From Micavibrio_A sp040381535 (lineage in GTDB: Bacteria; Pseudomonadota; Alphaproteobacteria; Micavibrionales; Micavibrionaceae), in the NCBI GenBank assembly GCA_040381535.1, contig JBEIHF010000009.1, forward strand, positions 9,430 to 73,429: 64,000 nucleotides of DNA, in the 5' to 3' direction. Position 1 is the stretch's first letter; each line of letters begins with the position of its first letter. This document shows, one piece after another, positions 1-8,218 of this stretch. A model generated the notes under the pieces. It saw only the letters and a list, made by a program, of their open reading frames with translations, searched no databases and had not been told where the DNA came from. The position numbers were made by a program, and so were the translations under genes.

Positions 1-214
1 TGAACACGCCGCCGGTGCCGACCATGTCATCGCCATCGAATAGGCCGAAGAAAGCCTGCGATGCACCGCACAGCCCGTCCTGCCACTCGGCATCGGATCT
101 TCCGACGTTCTCTTCGTAAGAGGAGCCATATTTATCGGCATGCAGGCGCGAGGCCTCGAGGCGGAGTGCCTTATAGGCTTGCCAGTCATCTTTTTCGAGT
201 TTTCGTACAAACAT
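1..214 (-). CDS. GNAT N-acetyltransferase, N-terminal fragment cut by window edge
   Basis: Reading leftwards from an ATG at 214, about 71 residues are open to the window edge. The start MFVRKLEKDDWQAYKALRLEA and the following FFGLFDGDDMVGTGGVF are typical of the first helix and first strands of a GNAT-fold acetyltransferase. An AGGAGA Shine-Dalgarno at 221-226 lies about six bases upstream of this ATG and fixes the start. The acetyl-CoA binding motif lies outside the window, so family membership rests on the N-terminus only, and the substrate cannot be told. It is divergent from the helicase gene to its right. Confidence 0.7.
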   Translation of the reverse strand, partial: MFVRKLEKDDWQAYKALRLEASRLHADKYGSSYEENVGRSDAEWQDGLCGASQAFFGLFDGDDMVGTGGVF

Positions 215-694
215 AATTGGTCTCCTTTCGTTTTGCTTCGAAAGGCCGACAGAGAATCTACGAAGTGGGGGAGATGTTTCTGTCAGAGCCTTTCGCGGGC
301 GCTGACAGTGTTTAAAACTACACGATCAGCGATAAATACGCGCCATTATCCGTGCCGGATTCAAGTCTCGGCGCGGTGTGTTTGGCTTGCGTGTTCATCG
401 TGATGCAATGTCTCATGCATTCATGGAAACACAGTTGGTTGTTTTCGGGCAAGTAAATTCCTTGACTTGCCGTAGCGTTATATGAGATATGTAGGCCGCA
501 ATAAGTTTTGGGTATTCGATAACTAGTTGAAAACTAACAATAAAGTCGAATAATCCCGCGATACAGTCATCCTCTTCCCCCATCATTATCGGGCGGCATA
601 AGTGGTTTTCAGTATCAGCTTGATGCTTTGAACCGCGGCTATGACCGCTAAACACGCCCCATGATGGAGCGTGCGATATAATGATGAAAGACTA
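215..694. other. Intergenic region and probable long leader of the DEAD-box helicase gene
   Basis: I see no convincing gene in these 480 bases; short open frames on both strands lack a good ribosome site and any recognisable protein. There is structure: an inverted repeat GGGTATTCGA (510-519) against TCGAATA plus CCC (546-557), and a hairpin ACGCCCC/GGAGCGT at about 654-674, just before the helicase start. A TTGACT at about 463 could be a -35 element, which would give a leader of roughly 200 bases. Long structured leaders are common on cold-induced DEAD-box helicase genes in bacteria, so post-transcriptional control is plausible here but is inference. Confidence 0.4.
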
Positions 695-2764
695 ATGATG
701 ACCACAAACTTTAAAGAGTTTGCGCTTAATCCTGCGCTCCAAACTTCCCTTGAAAACATGAAATTCGAAATCCCCACGCCGATTCAGGCGATGGCTATTC
801 CGCTTGGCCTCGAAGGCCGCGACATTCTAGGCTCCGCACAAACGGGTACGGGTAAAACAGCCGCGTTCTGCGTTCCGATGATCAACTTCCTCTTGGAAAA
901 TCCTACCGCGCACGCGCTTGTCATGCTTCCTACCCGCGAACTCGCGACGCAGGTGCATGATGTCGCCCGCAAAATGATCGGCTATGATGCGAAAGGCCCC
1001 AACGGGATCAAAACCGCATTGCTGATCGGCGGCGAACCTATCGGTAAGCAATATGCGCAATTGCAGCGTCGTCCGCGTTTGATCGTGGGCACGCCGGGCC
1101 GTATCAACGACCATTTGCGCTCCAACCAAGATCTCGTCGACCGCGTTGAATTCGCCGTACTCGACGAAGCCGACCGTATGCTCGACATGGGCTTCTTGCC
1201 CCAGATCGATTCCATCCTGTCGGAAACGGCGATCAAACGTCAGACGATGATGTTCTCTGCCACGTTCCCCGATTCCATTGTGAAATTCTCGCGTCAATAC
1301 TTGAACAACCCCGAGCGTATCTCTGCGGGCGTTCAATCCAAACCGGGTGAAAATATCGTTCAGGAAACGACGTTTGTCGCACAGGAACAAAAATACGACG
1401 AACTGATGCTCCAGCTTTCCAAGCGCGAAGGCTCTGTCATCGTGTTCGTGCGCACGCAACATGGCGCGGACAAGCTTTCGGTGAAACTGAACCGCGATGA
1501 ACAGACGTCCGAAGCCATCCATGGCGGCCTACGTCAGCGTCAGCGCGACAAGGTCATCCGTATGTTCCGTAACGGCGAAATCCGCATCCTTGTGGCAACC
1601 GACGTTGCCGCGCGCGGTCTGGACGTTCCCCATATCGAACATGTCGTAAACTATGATCTGCCCCAAGTGGCCGAAGACTATATCCACCGTATCGGCCGTA
1701 CGGCCCGTGCTGGTGCGAAAGGTCACGCGGTTTCCTTCGTTGCGAATGGAGAAAAACATTTGTGGCGCGATATCGAACGCATGCTGAACCCGAATGATCC
1801 GGGCTCCGAAATCCGTGAAGGCGGACGTGGTGGCACGAAAAAACAATTCGGCGGCGGTAAGAAATTCGGCGGCAAACCTTCTTTTGGCGGTGAGCGTAAA
1901 TCTTTCGGCGGCGGCGATCGTCCCGAACGCAATTACGGTCCAAAAAAGGAAAGCAAATTCGGCCCACGTAAGCCTTTTGGCCGCGCAGACCGCAAGGAAC
2001 GCACGGCAAGCGGTGAAAACGCAGGCTACAATCCTGATGGCGCCTTCCGCTCTTCGGAACCACGCACGGAAGGCGCTTTCGATGCCCGTCCACAACGCAG
2101 TTTCGATCGTAACGATCGTCCGCAACGTTCCGAAGGTGGTTACCAAGGTAAACGCGAAGGCGGATATCAAGGCAACCGTGACAGCGGTTTTAAAAAGCCT
2201 TTCAAGAAAGAAGGCGACTTTGCTTCCAACCCTGATTCCTACAAGCGTACGAATTCCGGTGATCGTAAAGAAGGCGGCTTCAAGAAACCCTACAACCGCG
2301 ACAATGCAGATCGCCCCCGTTCCAACTACGGTGATCGTCCGCAACGCACCGAGGGTGGTTACCAAGGTAATCGCGAAGGCGGCTATCAAGGCAATCGTGA
2401 AGGTGGTTTCAAAAAACCCTACAGCCGTGATGGCGGTTCCGACCGTCCTCAAGGTGATCGCCCTCAGCGCAGCGAAGGTTATCAAGGCAACCGCGATGGC
2501 GGATTTAAAAAGCCCTACAACCGTGACAACGCGCAAGGTGATCGTCCCCGTTCCAACAGCGGCAACCGCCCGTTCGTAAAACGCGAAGGCGGATCTACTG
2601 AAGGCGGATTTAAGAAACCCTTCCGTAAAGAAGGCGAAGGTTTCAAGAAACCTTACGTGGCCAAAGATGGCGGCGCCAAACATCATGAAGGCCGCACCTT
2701 CCGCAAGGATGGCGGCGAGCGTTCAGAAGGTCATTCAGCACGTTCTAAAAAAAGAGCCTACTGA
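695..2764 (+). CDS. DEAD-box ATP-dependent RNA helicase with long RGG-like repeat tail
   Basis: Probable RNA-remodelling ATPase of the RhlE/CsdA-like group, acting in ribosome assembly or RNA decay. All core motifs are present in order: Q-motif region, AQTGTGKT (Walker A), PTRELA, GTPGR, DEAD, SAT, then the second RecA domain with ATDVAARGLD and HRIGRTARAG. After about residue 370 the protein changes to a basic, low-complexity tail of some 300 residues built from repeats such as GGYQGNREGG and GFKKPY. Such tails bind RNA non-specifically. I start it at ATG 695 (or the adjacent ATG at 698); an upstream in-frame GTG at 671 is possible but adds an unconserved peptide. A terminator follows. The core is certain; the subfamily name is not. 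Confidence 0.93.
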   Translation: MMTTNFKEFALNPALQTSLENMKFEIPTPIQAMAIPLGLEGRDILGSAQTGTGKTAAFCVPMINFLLENPTAHALVMLPTRELATQVHDVARKMIGYDAKGPNGIKTALLIGGEPIGKQYAQLQRRPRLIVGTPGRINDHLRSNQDLVDRVEFAVLDEADRMLDMGFLPQIDSILSETAIKRQTMMFSATFPDSIVKFSRQYLNNPERISAGVQSKPGENIVQETTFVAQEQKYDELMLQLSKREGSVIVFVRTQHGADKLSVKLNRDEQTSEAIHGGLRQRQRDKVIRMFRNGEIRILVATDVAARGLDVPHIEHVVNYDLPQVAEDYIHRIGRTARAGAKGHAVSFVANGEKHLWRDIERMLNPNDPGSEIREGGRGGTKKQFGGGKKFGGKPSFGGERKSFGGGDRPERNYGPKKESKFGPRKPFGRADRKERTASGENAGYNPDGAFRSSEPRTEGAFDARPQRSFDRNDRPQRSEGGYQGKREGGYQGNRDSGFKKPFKKEGDFASNPDSYKRTNSGDRKEGGFKKPYNRDNADRPRSNYGDRPQRTEGGYQGNREGGYQGNREGGFKKPYSRDGGSDRPQGDRPQRSEGYQGNRDGGFKKPYNRDNAQGDRPRSNSGNRPFVKREGGSTEGGFKKPFRKEGEGFKKPYVAKDGGAKHHEGRTFRKDGGERSEGHSARSKKRAY

Positions 2765-2783
2765 AATAAGAATACTAATATAA

Positions 2784-2810
2784 GAAAAGCCGCTTTTTAG
2801 CGGCTTTTTT
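2784..2810 (+). terminator. Rho-independent terminator after the helicase gene
   Basis: AAAAGCCGC and GCGGCTTTTTT form a stem with a small T-rich loop, followed by a run of Ts, 20 bases after the helicase stop codon. Confidence 0.85.
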
Positions 2811-2872
2811 GTTGAACCTGCAACAAATCGATCTAGTTTTTATACTGTAATAAATCCTTCATGGAGGCAGAT

Positions 2873-3262
2873 ATGCTAGCGCACAACGATATAGTTGCAA
2901 CCATCGCCGTAAGCGATATGGCCAAGGCCCGCAATTTTTACGAGAAGCAATTGGGTCTTACGCTCGAAGAAACGATGGGTGGCGGTATAACAACATATAA
3001 GGCTGGAGATTCCCGCGTGTTCATTTATAAATCCGATCGCGCTGGCGATTCCAAAGCCACGGCCGCCACATGGGCCCTCGAAGATAAAATCGAAGACATG
3101 GTTTCTGAATTGCAACAAAACGGAATTTCATTTGTACATTTCGATATGCGCGGCGTCGAGCACAAGGGTGATATCCATGTCACGGAAACGGGCATGAAGG
3201 CCGCGTGGTTCAAAGACCCGGACGGCAATATTCTCTGCCTCGTGCAGACGCATTTTAATTAA
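2873..3262 (+). CDS. VOC (glyoxalase/bleomycin-resistance) family protein
   Basis: 129 residues with the single-module VOC pattern: LAHNDIVATIAVSDMAKARNFYEKQLGL at the N-terminus and KAAWFKDPDGNILCLVQ at the C-terminus, as in stand-alone glyoxalase-like metal proteins. Members bind a divalent metal and act as lyases, dioxygenases or resistance proteins; nothing here shows which. The GGAGG at 2863-2867 lies just upstream of ATG 2873, which I take as the start; an ATG at 2861 is in frame but lacks such a site. It lies between two terminators and so is probably monocistronic. Confidence 0.85.
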   Translation: MLAHNDIVATIAVSDMAKARNFYEKQLGLTLEETMGGGITTYKAGDSRVFIYKSDRAGDSKATAATWALEDKIEDMVSELQQNGISFVHFDMRGVEHKGDIHVTETGMKAAWFKDPDGNILCLVQTHFN

Positions 3263-3263
3263 T

Positions 3264-3292
3264 AAAAACCCCGCCGAGAAGCTGGGTTTTTT
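3264..3292 (+). terminator. Rho-independent terminator after the VOC gene
   Basis: AAAACCC pairs with GGGTTTT across a short GC-containing hairpin and is followed by six Ts. Confidence 0.75.
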
Positions 3293-3348
3293 CAAGATAT
3301 TTGGAAATAACATTGTTATTTTTTTATAACTTATGGTAATTCTGCGCC

Positions 3349-4263
3349 ATGGAAATGAACATCAGGGAAATCTTTGATTCAGGCGCCGTGAATGCTGTTC
3401 TGCTCGACCATGCCGGCGTTCTAGTTGATATAGAGAACCTACACGGTGCTGCACGCGCGGCTGTTTTCAACGAATTCGGATGTAATCTCACACCTGCCGA
3501 TGGCAAAAGCATGATGGGCTTTGGTGAAAAAAGATTGTTTGAATATATGCAAGGCGGAATCAAAGACCCTACCACTTTGGGCCCGCATTTGCGCTTGCTG
3601 GAAGATTTCAAAATTGTTGTCGAAGGTTTTGATGGAGACTGGCAAGCTTTCAAAAAGAAGCACGAAGAAAAATATGATGTTTTATATTCACAGGTTGATG
3701 ATCCGCTTCGCCTTGTAACACAAGGGCTCACTGAATTTCATATGGCTGCTTACGAGCGCGGCATTCCTGAAGGTATAGTTTCCAATTCTGCACGCGCCCA
3801 TGTTATGGCTGATGCGGCGCTAAACATCCAAAGCTTTAATCAATTGTGTTTTGCCCTGCAAAAAGAAGTGGTCACCCATGAAGATCTTTTCAAAGTGACA
3901 TTGACGGCAGACGATATAAAGGAAATGGGGGTGCCGTCAAAGCCCTCCATGGCGCCCTATCTGCTCGGTGCCGTAAAAATGCAAACCGTTTCCGGCTTGG
4001 AAAATCTGCGTATGAACGAAATTCTTTGTATCGAGGATTCCAAGATCGGGTTTACTGCCGCTGATTCTGCAGGCCTTTTGGTGGTCCAGCGTTTTTACAA
4101 TACTGCTGTAAACAGGGATGCTTCCATTCGCAATTCTAGGGCGTTTGGCTGGGTTGCCGAAGATGAGCCACTGAACAGAATCAAACTTAATCCTGACCAT
4201 CCTGTTGCTCACCGCATCATGAATGGTGATTTCAAAAGACAGCTTTCCGTGTTTGGCTCGTGA
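3349..4263 (+). CDS. HAD-like hydrolase with altered first motif
   Basis: 304 residues resembling the beta-phosphoglucomutase/phosphatase branch of the HAD superfamily. Motif I region is LLDHAGVLVD near residue 20, motif II is the SNS in GIVSNSARAH, motif III the lysine of KPSMAPYLLGA, and motif IV EDSKIGFTAA. In active HAD phosphatases motif I is DxD; here the second aspartate is alanine (DHA), so the general acid/base is missing. The protein may have lost phosphatase activity, or act by a phosphonatase-like route, since phosphonatases also carry alanine at this place. Start at ATG 3349; an ATG at 3355 is an alternative. No operon partner. Confidence 0.75.
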   Translation: MEMNIREIFDSGAVNAVLLDHAGVLVDIENLHGAARAAVFNEFGCNLTPADGKSMMGFGEKRLFEYMQGGIKDPTTLGPHLRLLEDFKIVVEGFDGDWQAFKKKHEEKYDVLYSQVDDPLRLVTQGLTEFHMAAYERGIPEGIVSNSARAHVMADAALNIQSFNQLCFALQKEVVTHEDLFKVTLTADDIKEMGVPSKPSMAPYLLGAVKMQTVSGLENLRMNEILCIEDSKIGFTAADSAGLLVVQRFYNTAVNRDASIRNSRAFGWVAEDEPLNRIKLNPDHPVAHRIMNGDFKRQLSVFGS

Positions 4264-4264
4264 T

Positions 4265-4294
4265 TAAAAAACCCTCGATCCGTGGGCTTTTTCT
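4265..4294. terminator. Shared bidirectional terminator between HAD-like gene and typA
   Basis: A short stem of CCC against GGG, flanked by A-runs and T-runs on both sides, lies between two converging genes. The reverse strand has six Ts after the stem. It is weaker than the other terminators in the window. Confidence 0.5.
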
Positions 4295-4312
4295 TGTTCA
4301 ATGCGGGAGCGC

Positions 4313-6163
4313 TTAAGCTTCGCCGCCGGCTTTTTTGGTTTCTTTTTTGGCGCGGTCGCGTGTGTTAGAATCAAGGTGTCTTTTGCGAAGGCGCAAGGAT
4401 TTTGGCGTTACTTCGACCAATTCGTCCTCGTTGATATACGACATCATTTCTTCCATCGACATGCGTTTTGGTGGGACGAGCGTAACGGCTTCGTCCGCGC
4501 CCGATGAACGCACGTTGGTCAATTGCTTGCCTTTGAGAACGTTTATCTCGAGGTCGTTTTCGCGGCTATGTTCGCCAACCACCATACCGGCATATACCTT
4601 GTCGTTGTGGCCGATGAACATGATGCCGCGGTCTTGCAGCTTCCAGATCGCGTAAGCAACGGCGTCGCCTTTGTCAGTGGAAATCAGGGCGCCGTTGCGG
4701 CGGGCCATAATGTCGCCTTTATAAGGGCCGTAGCTGTCGAAGATACGGTTCATAAGGCCGGTACCGCGTGTGTCGGTCAGGAATTGCGATTGGTAGCCGA
4801 TCAAGCCGCGCGAAGGGGCGAGGAACATGATGCGGGTCTTGCCTGCGCCCGACGGGCGCATATCGCGCAATTCCGCTTTGCGCTGGGTCATTTTTTCAAC
4901 CACGGCGCCGGAATAGATGTCATCCACGTCGCAGGTGATTTCTTCATATGGCTCCAGCAGGTTGCCGGCTTCGTCTTTTTTCAACAAAACGCGGGGGCGG
5001 GACACGGAAAGCTCGAAGCCTTCGCGGCGCATGGTTTCGATCAAAACACCAAGCTGTAATTCGCCGCGGCCTGCGAGTTCGAAAGCATCGCGGCCTTCGG
5101 ATTCGGTGACGCGGATGGCGACGTTGGTTTCGGCTTCGGCGTTCAAACGCTCGCGGATCATGTTGGACGTGAGCTTCTTGCCTTCGGTGCCTGCGTATGG
5201 CGAGTCATTAACGGTAATGGTGACTGCCATCGTCGGAGGATCGACAGGGTCTGTCGGGACAGGAACGGTAACGCTCGGGTCGCAGATCGTGTCGGCCACG
5301 GATGTCTTCACCATGCCGGCGATGCAGATGATGTCGCCTGCAACGGCTTCGATGACGGGAACGCGCTCGATACCCTGATAAGAGAAGAGTTTCGTAAGGC
5401 GGAATGTTTCCACCGTTTTGCCGTCGAGGCCAATGGCTTTTACGGCCATGTTGACTTTGGGGTGACCGCCGTAAACTTTGCCGGTCAAAACGCGGCCCAG
5501 GAACGGATCGGAAGAGAGGAGTGTCGCCAGCATAGTGAAAGGCGCGCTTTCCAGCACTTTGGGCGCGGGCACATATTCCATGACCAATTCCAAAAGAGGG
5601 TGGAGGTTTTCGCGCGGCGCTTCGAGGCTCTTCGCGCACCAGCCATCACGGCCGGACGCGTAGAGAACGGGGAAGTCGAGCTGCTCATCCGTTGCCTCCA
5701 AGGAAACGAACAAATCGAACACTTCGTTCAAAACATCATCGGGGCGGGCGTCGGAACGGTCTACTTTGTTGATCATAACGATCGGCTTGATGCCGAGTTT
5801 CAAAGCTTTGCCCAAAACGAATTTGGTTTGCGGCAGCGGGCCTTCGGCCGCATCCGTCAAAAGGATAACGCCGTCGCACATGTTCAACACGCGCTCTACC
5901 TCACCGCCGAAATCGGCGTGGCCCGGTGTGTCGATGATGTTGATGCGCGTGCCTTCCCAATCGATGGCCGTGCATTTCGCCAGAATGGTGATACCGCGTT
6001 CTTTTTCCAAATCGTTGGAATCCATGACCCGCTCTTCGACGTTCTGGTTGGCGCGGAAGGAACCTGATTGTTTCAGGATATTGTCGATCAGGGTGGTTTT
6101 CCCGTGGTCGACGTGCGCGATGATCGCGATATTGCGGATCAATTTGGAATCAGTGGCGGCCAT
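4313..6163 (-). CDS. typA: Ribosome-binding GTPase TypA/BipA
   Basis: 616 residues, the usual length for TypA/BipA, an EF-G-like translational GTPase that acts on the ribosome and matters under cold and other stress. The G domain shows AHVDHGKTTLIDNIL (G1), RGITI (G2), DTPGHADFGGE (G3) and NKVDRSDA (G4). The EF-G-like domains and the BipA C-terminal domain follow, with GRGELQLGVLIETMRREGFE and TNVRSSGADEA as clear family blocks. The C-terminus is Lys-rich. It is transcribed alone leftwards; a GAGAA lies a few bases before the ATG. Confidence 0.97.
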   Translation of the reverse strand: MAATDSKLIRNIAIIAHVDHGKTTLIDNILKQSGSFRANQNVEERVMDSNDLEKERGITILAKCTAIDWEGTRINIIDTPGHADFGGEVERVLNMCDGVILLTDAAEGPLPQTKFVLGKALKLGIKPIVMINKVDRSDARPDDVLNEVFDLFVSLEATDEQLDFPVLYASGRDGWCAKSLEAPRENLHPLLELVMEYVPAPKVLESAPFTMLATLLSSDPFLGRVLTGKVYGGHPKVNMAVKAIGLDGKTVETFRLTKLFSYQGIERVPVIEAVAGDIICIAGMVKTSVADTICDPSVTVPVPTDPVDPPTMAVTITVNDSPYAGTEGKKLTSNMIRERLNAEAETNVAIRVTESEGRDAFELAGRGELQLGVLIETMRREGFELSVSRPRVLLKKDEAGNLLEPYEEITCDVDDIYSGAVVEKMTQRKAELRDMRPSGAGKTRIMFLAPSRGLIGYQSQFLTDTRGTGLMNRIFDSYGPYKGDIMARRNGALISTDKGDAVAYAIWKLQDRGIMFIGHNDKVYAGMVVGEHSRENDLEINVLKGKQLTNVRSSGADEAVTLVPPKRMSMEEMMSYINEDELVEVTPKSLRLRKRHLDSNTRDRAKKETKKAGGEA

Positions 6164-6283
6164 AAAAATTCTCGTTTCTTTTCAGTTGGTTAGGAGTCCC
6201 GTGTCGGAAACGCCCTGTATCTGCCGCCGATGTACAGTAAATCGGGGCCAAAAACCACTAAAATATGAAGAAAAACGCCTGTT

Positions 6284-7516
6284 CTACTTCTCGAGATAAT
6301 CCAGATCGGCGGCAAAAGTCTCGCGCATGGCGAACGCGCCGAAGAGGGCAAGGGCGTATACGACCAGCCCCACGATCAATGCGGCTTGGTCGAGCGGCAT
6401 ATGTTCCTTCAAGGCCGCCACCGAAAGCGTGATGGGAATGGTCGCGGCTCTGGAGAAATTGGGGACGCTGGTCGTGATGGTCGCGCGCAAATTGGTGCCG
6501 AAGCTTTCCGATGCCGCCGTGACGCCCAAAACCCAGCATCCGCAACCGATGGCCGCACCGACATAGATGATGATAAGCGCAGGATAATTGAAATCAACGG
6601 GGCTTAAAAGAAGCGTGAGCACCATGATGAGGCCAAGCGATATGAAACCGATCAGAACTTTTTTTCGGCTTTTGACCGCGTTGCTTATCCACGCGCTGAC
6701 GAAATCACTCATGGCCAAAAAGAACATCACGAAAGCGAGGATGGGCGGCACGGTGACTTCAAGCCCGTATTTCACTTTGAGCAATTCCGGCGAAAAATAA
6801 ACCAGCACGCCGATCACATACCATACGGGGAGCAGTAAAGACACGCAGTGGAGGAATTTGATGATGCGTTCGGGTTTTTGAAAGACCATGGAGATTTTGC
6901 CCTTATCCTTGATCTCCTTCATTCCTTCGAACATGTGGGATTCCGCGATGCGCACGCGGAAGAAAAGCAGAGCCAATCCCATCAAACCGCCGATGATAAA
7001 GCTCATGCGCCATGGGATAACCAATGCCAGAAGGGCTGCGCATAACCCTCCCAGAATACCGAATCCGCAAATAATGCCCGCACCGTATCCGCGTTTGTCT
7101 TTGGGCATCGTCTCGGAGATGAGCGTAATGGCAAGGCCGAGCTCGCCAGCAAGGCCCAATCCCGCGATAAAGCGGAATGTCGCATATGCTGCCACACTAT
7201 CAACGAATCCGTTCATGAAGGTCGCGATGGAATATGTCACGATGGATAAAAACATCATTTTCGTGCGACCGAATTTATCGCCCAGAATGCCGAACAACAG
7301 CCCGCCGATGAACATCCCCGCCATCTGCAGGTTCAAGATCATGACACCGGTATCAAAAATTTCCTCTTGGGGCACGCCGATGTCGGTCAGTGAGGCAATG
7401 CGGTTCGCGCCGAAGATATACATGTCGAAGACGTCTACGAAATAACCGAGCGCCGCGATTATCACGGGCAGGGTAAAAATTCCGGCCGGAAAGATCTTTT
7501 CTAAAAATCCACGCAT
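6284..7516 (-). CDS. MFS transporter, sugar/metabolite:H+ symporter type
   Basis: 410 residues with about twelve hydrophobic segments, an inner-membrane major facilitator carrier. The loop after helix 2 has GILGDKFGRTKMMFLS, matching the MFS loop motif GxLaDrxGRkxxl. FRFIAGLGLAGELGLAITLISE matches the sugar and organic-acid porter branch. The ORF extends to a TTG at 7534, but AAGGA placed correctly before ATG 7516 favours the later start. It overlaps the 3' end of the small gene upstream by 16 bases, which suggests translational coupling. The substrate cannot be inferred. Confidence 0.85.
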   Translation of the reverse strand: MRGFLEKIFPAGIFTLPVIIAALGYFVDVFDMYIFGANRIASLTDIGVPQEEIFDTGVMILNLQMAGMFIGGLLFGILGDKFGRTKMMFLSIVTYSIATFMNGFVDSVAAYATFRFIAGLGLAGELGLAITLISETMPKDKRGYGAGIICGFGILGGLCAALLALVIPWRMSFIIGGLMGLALLFFRVRIAESHMFEGMKEIKDKGKISMVFQKPERIIKFLHCVSLLLPVWYVIGVLVYFSPELLKVKYGLEVTVPPILAFVMFFLAMSDFVSAWISNAVKSRKKVLIGFISLGLIMVLTLLLSPVDFNYPALIIIYVGAAIGCGCWVLGVTAASESFGTNLRATITTSVPNFSRAATIPITLSVAALKEHMPLDQAALIVGLVVYALALFGAFAMRETFAADLDYLEK

Positions 7517-7644
7517 CTGCCATCCTTTTCCCAATCGCCATAGCGCACAGGGTCCAAACCGCCACGTCCGCCCGTCTCGGGAGTGGGGTCTGGGACGGGT
7601 TTGGGCGTCGGTTTTTGTGTTTCGGGCTTAGGTTTTGTGCTCAT
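7501..7644 (-). CDS. DUF1674 / SDHAF4-like small protein
   Basis: A 47-residue gene starting at ATG 7644. The first half is Lys/Pro-rich (MSTKPKPETQKPTPKP) and the last half is GGRGGLDPVRYGDWEKDGR followed by CVDF. That C-terminus is the hallmark of DUF1674, whose mitochondrial member SDHAF4 helps insert flavinylated SdhA into succinate dehydrogenase. Short alphaproteobacterial homologues are known. Its stop lies inside the MFS coding sequence, so the two are probably co-transcribed. No sdh genes lie nearby. The family call is firm from the motif; the role is inferred from the eukaryotic member. Confidence 0.8.
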   Translation of the reverse strand: MSTKPKPETQKPTPKPVPDPTPETGGRGGLDPVRYGDWEKDGRCVDF

Positions 7645-7716
7645 ATGTTGAGAATAGCGAAACTATTGTGCGTGTCAGCCGTTTTTTTGCGTACAAAGAT
7701 GATGGAAGGACCGCTT

Positions 7717-7947
7717 ATGAACACAAAAACACCGCCATGGAAGAAGAAAAATCCGCACAAAGGCTCGGAAACCAAGCTTACTGACGCTCAGATCAAAGAA
7801 GCGCGGGCGCGGGCAAAAAAGGCTGGACGGCCTTACCCCAATCTGGTTGACAATATGGCTGTGGCGAAAGCCGCGAAAAAAGAAAAAGGACGCGCCCGTT
7901 CCAGAACGGAAGACTCGTTCCCCACCCAAAAGGACCATGATGAATAA
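7717..7947 (+). CDS. Small basic conserved-looking protein, function unknown
   Basis: 76 residues, very rich in Lys, Arg and Ala (PWKKKNPHKGSETKLTDAQI, then KEARARAKKAGRPYPNLVDN). GGAAGGA at 7704-7710 sits six bases before ATG 7717 and sets the start; the longer frame upstream is unlikely. It overlaps the chorismate mutase start by eight bases, so the two are coupled. The charge suggests nucleic-acid or ribosome binding, but I recognise no domain. Confidence 0.7.
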   Translation: MNTKTPPWKKKNPHKGSETKLTDAQIKEARARAKKAGRPYPNLVDNMAVAKAAKKEKGRARSRTEDSFPTQKDHDE

Positions 7948-8218
7948 CCTGCTGAAACCCTACCGCGAAAAGATAGACGCGCTGGATGATCAAATCGTCG
8001 ATCTTTTGGTCGAACGCATCGAGATCATTCAGGAAGTCGCGAAAGTAAAAGGCGCAAACGATATTCCCGCAGTTCTAGCAGACCGCGTAAACGAAGTTAT
8101 AGAACGCTGTTCGGCCCGTGCAAATTCCAAAAAACTCGATGCAGATTTCGTGCGCCGTTTGTATACGGACATCGTGCAGTATAGCTGCAATCTTGAATCC
8201 AGATTGATGAAAAAATGA
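7940..8218 (+). CDS. Chorismate mutase, AroQ type
   Basis: 92 residues forming the three-helix AroQ fold: LLKPYREKIDALDDQIVDLL, then VERIEIIQEVAKVKG, and the C-terminal helix. The Arg in the first helix, the R of LVERI, the VAKVK lysine and the late ERCSARAN segment fit chorismate binding. It would convert chorismate to prephenate for Phe/Tyr synthesis. ATG 7940 has an AAGGA at good spacing; ATG 7937 is too close to it. The stop overlaps the start of rsmB (ATGA), so it forms an operon with the rRNA methylase and the small basic protein. Confidence 0.88.
   Translation: MNNLLKPYREKIDALDDQIVDLLVERIEIIQEVAKVKGANDIPAVLADRVNEVIERCSARANSKKLDADFVRRLYTDIVQYSCNLESRLMKK

Noticed and set aside
413..655. 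80-residue open frame on the reverse strand before the helicase gene
   Set aside because: No ribosome site or protein-like pattern; it lies in the probable leader of the helicase gene.
1529..2686. 385-residue reverse-strand frame under the helicase tail
   Set aside because: Caused by the repeat composition of the helicase tail; its Ala/Phe/Thr-rich low-complexity sequence is a shadow.
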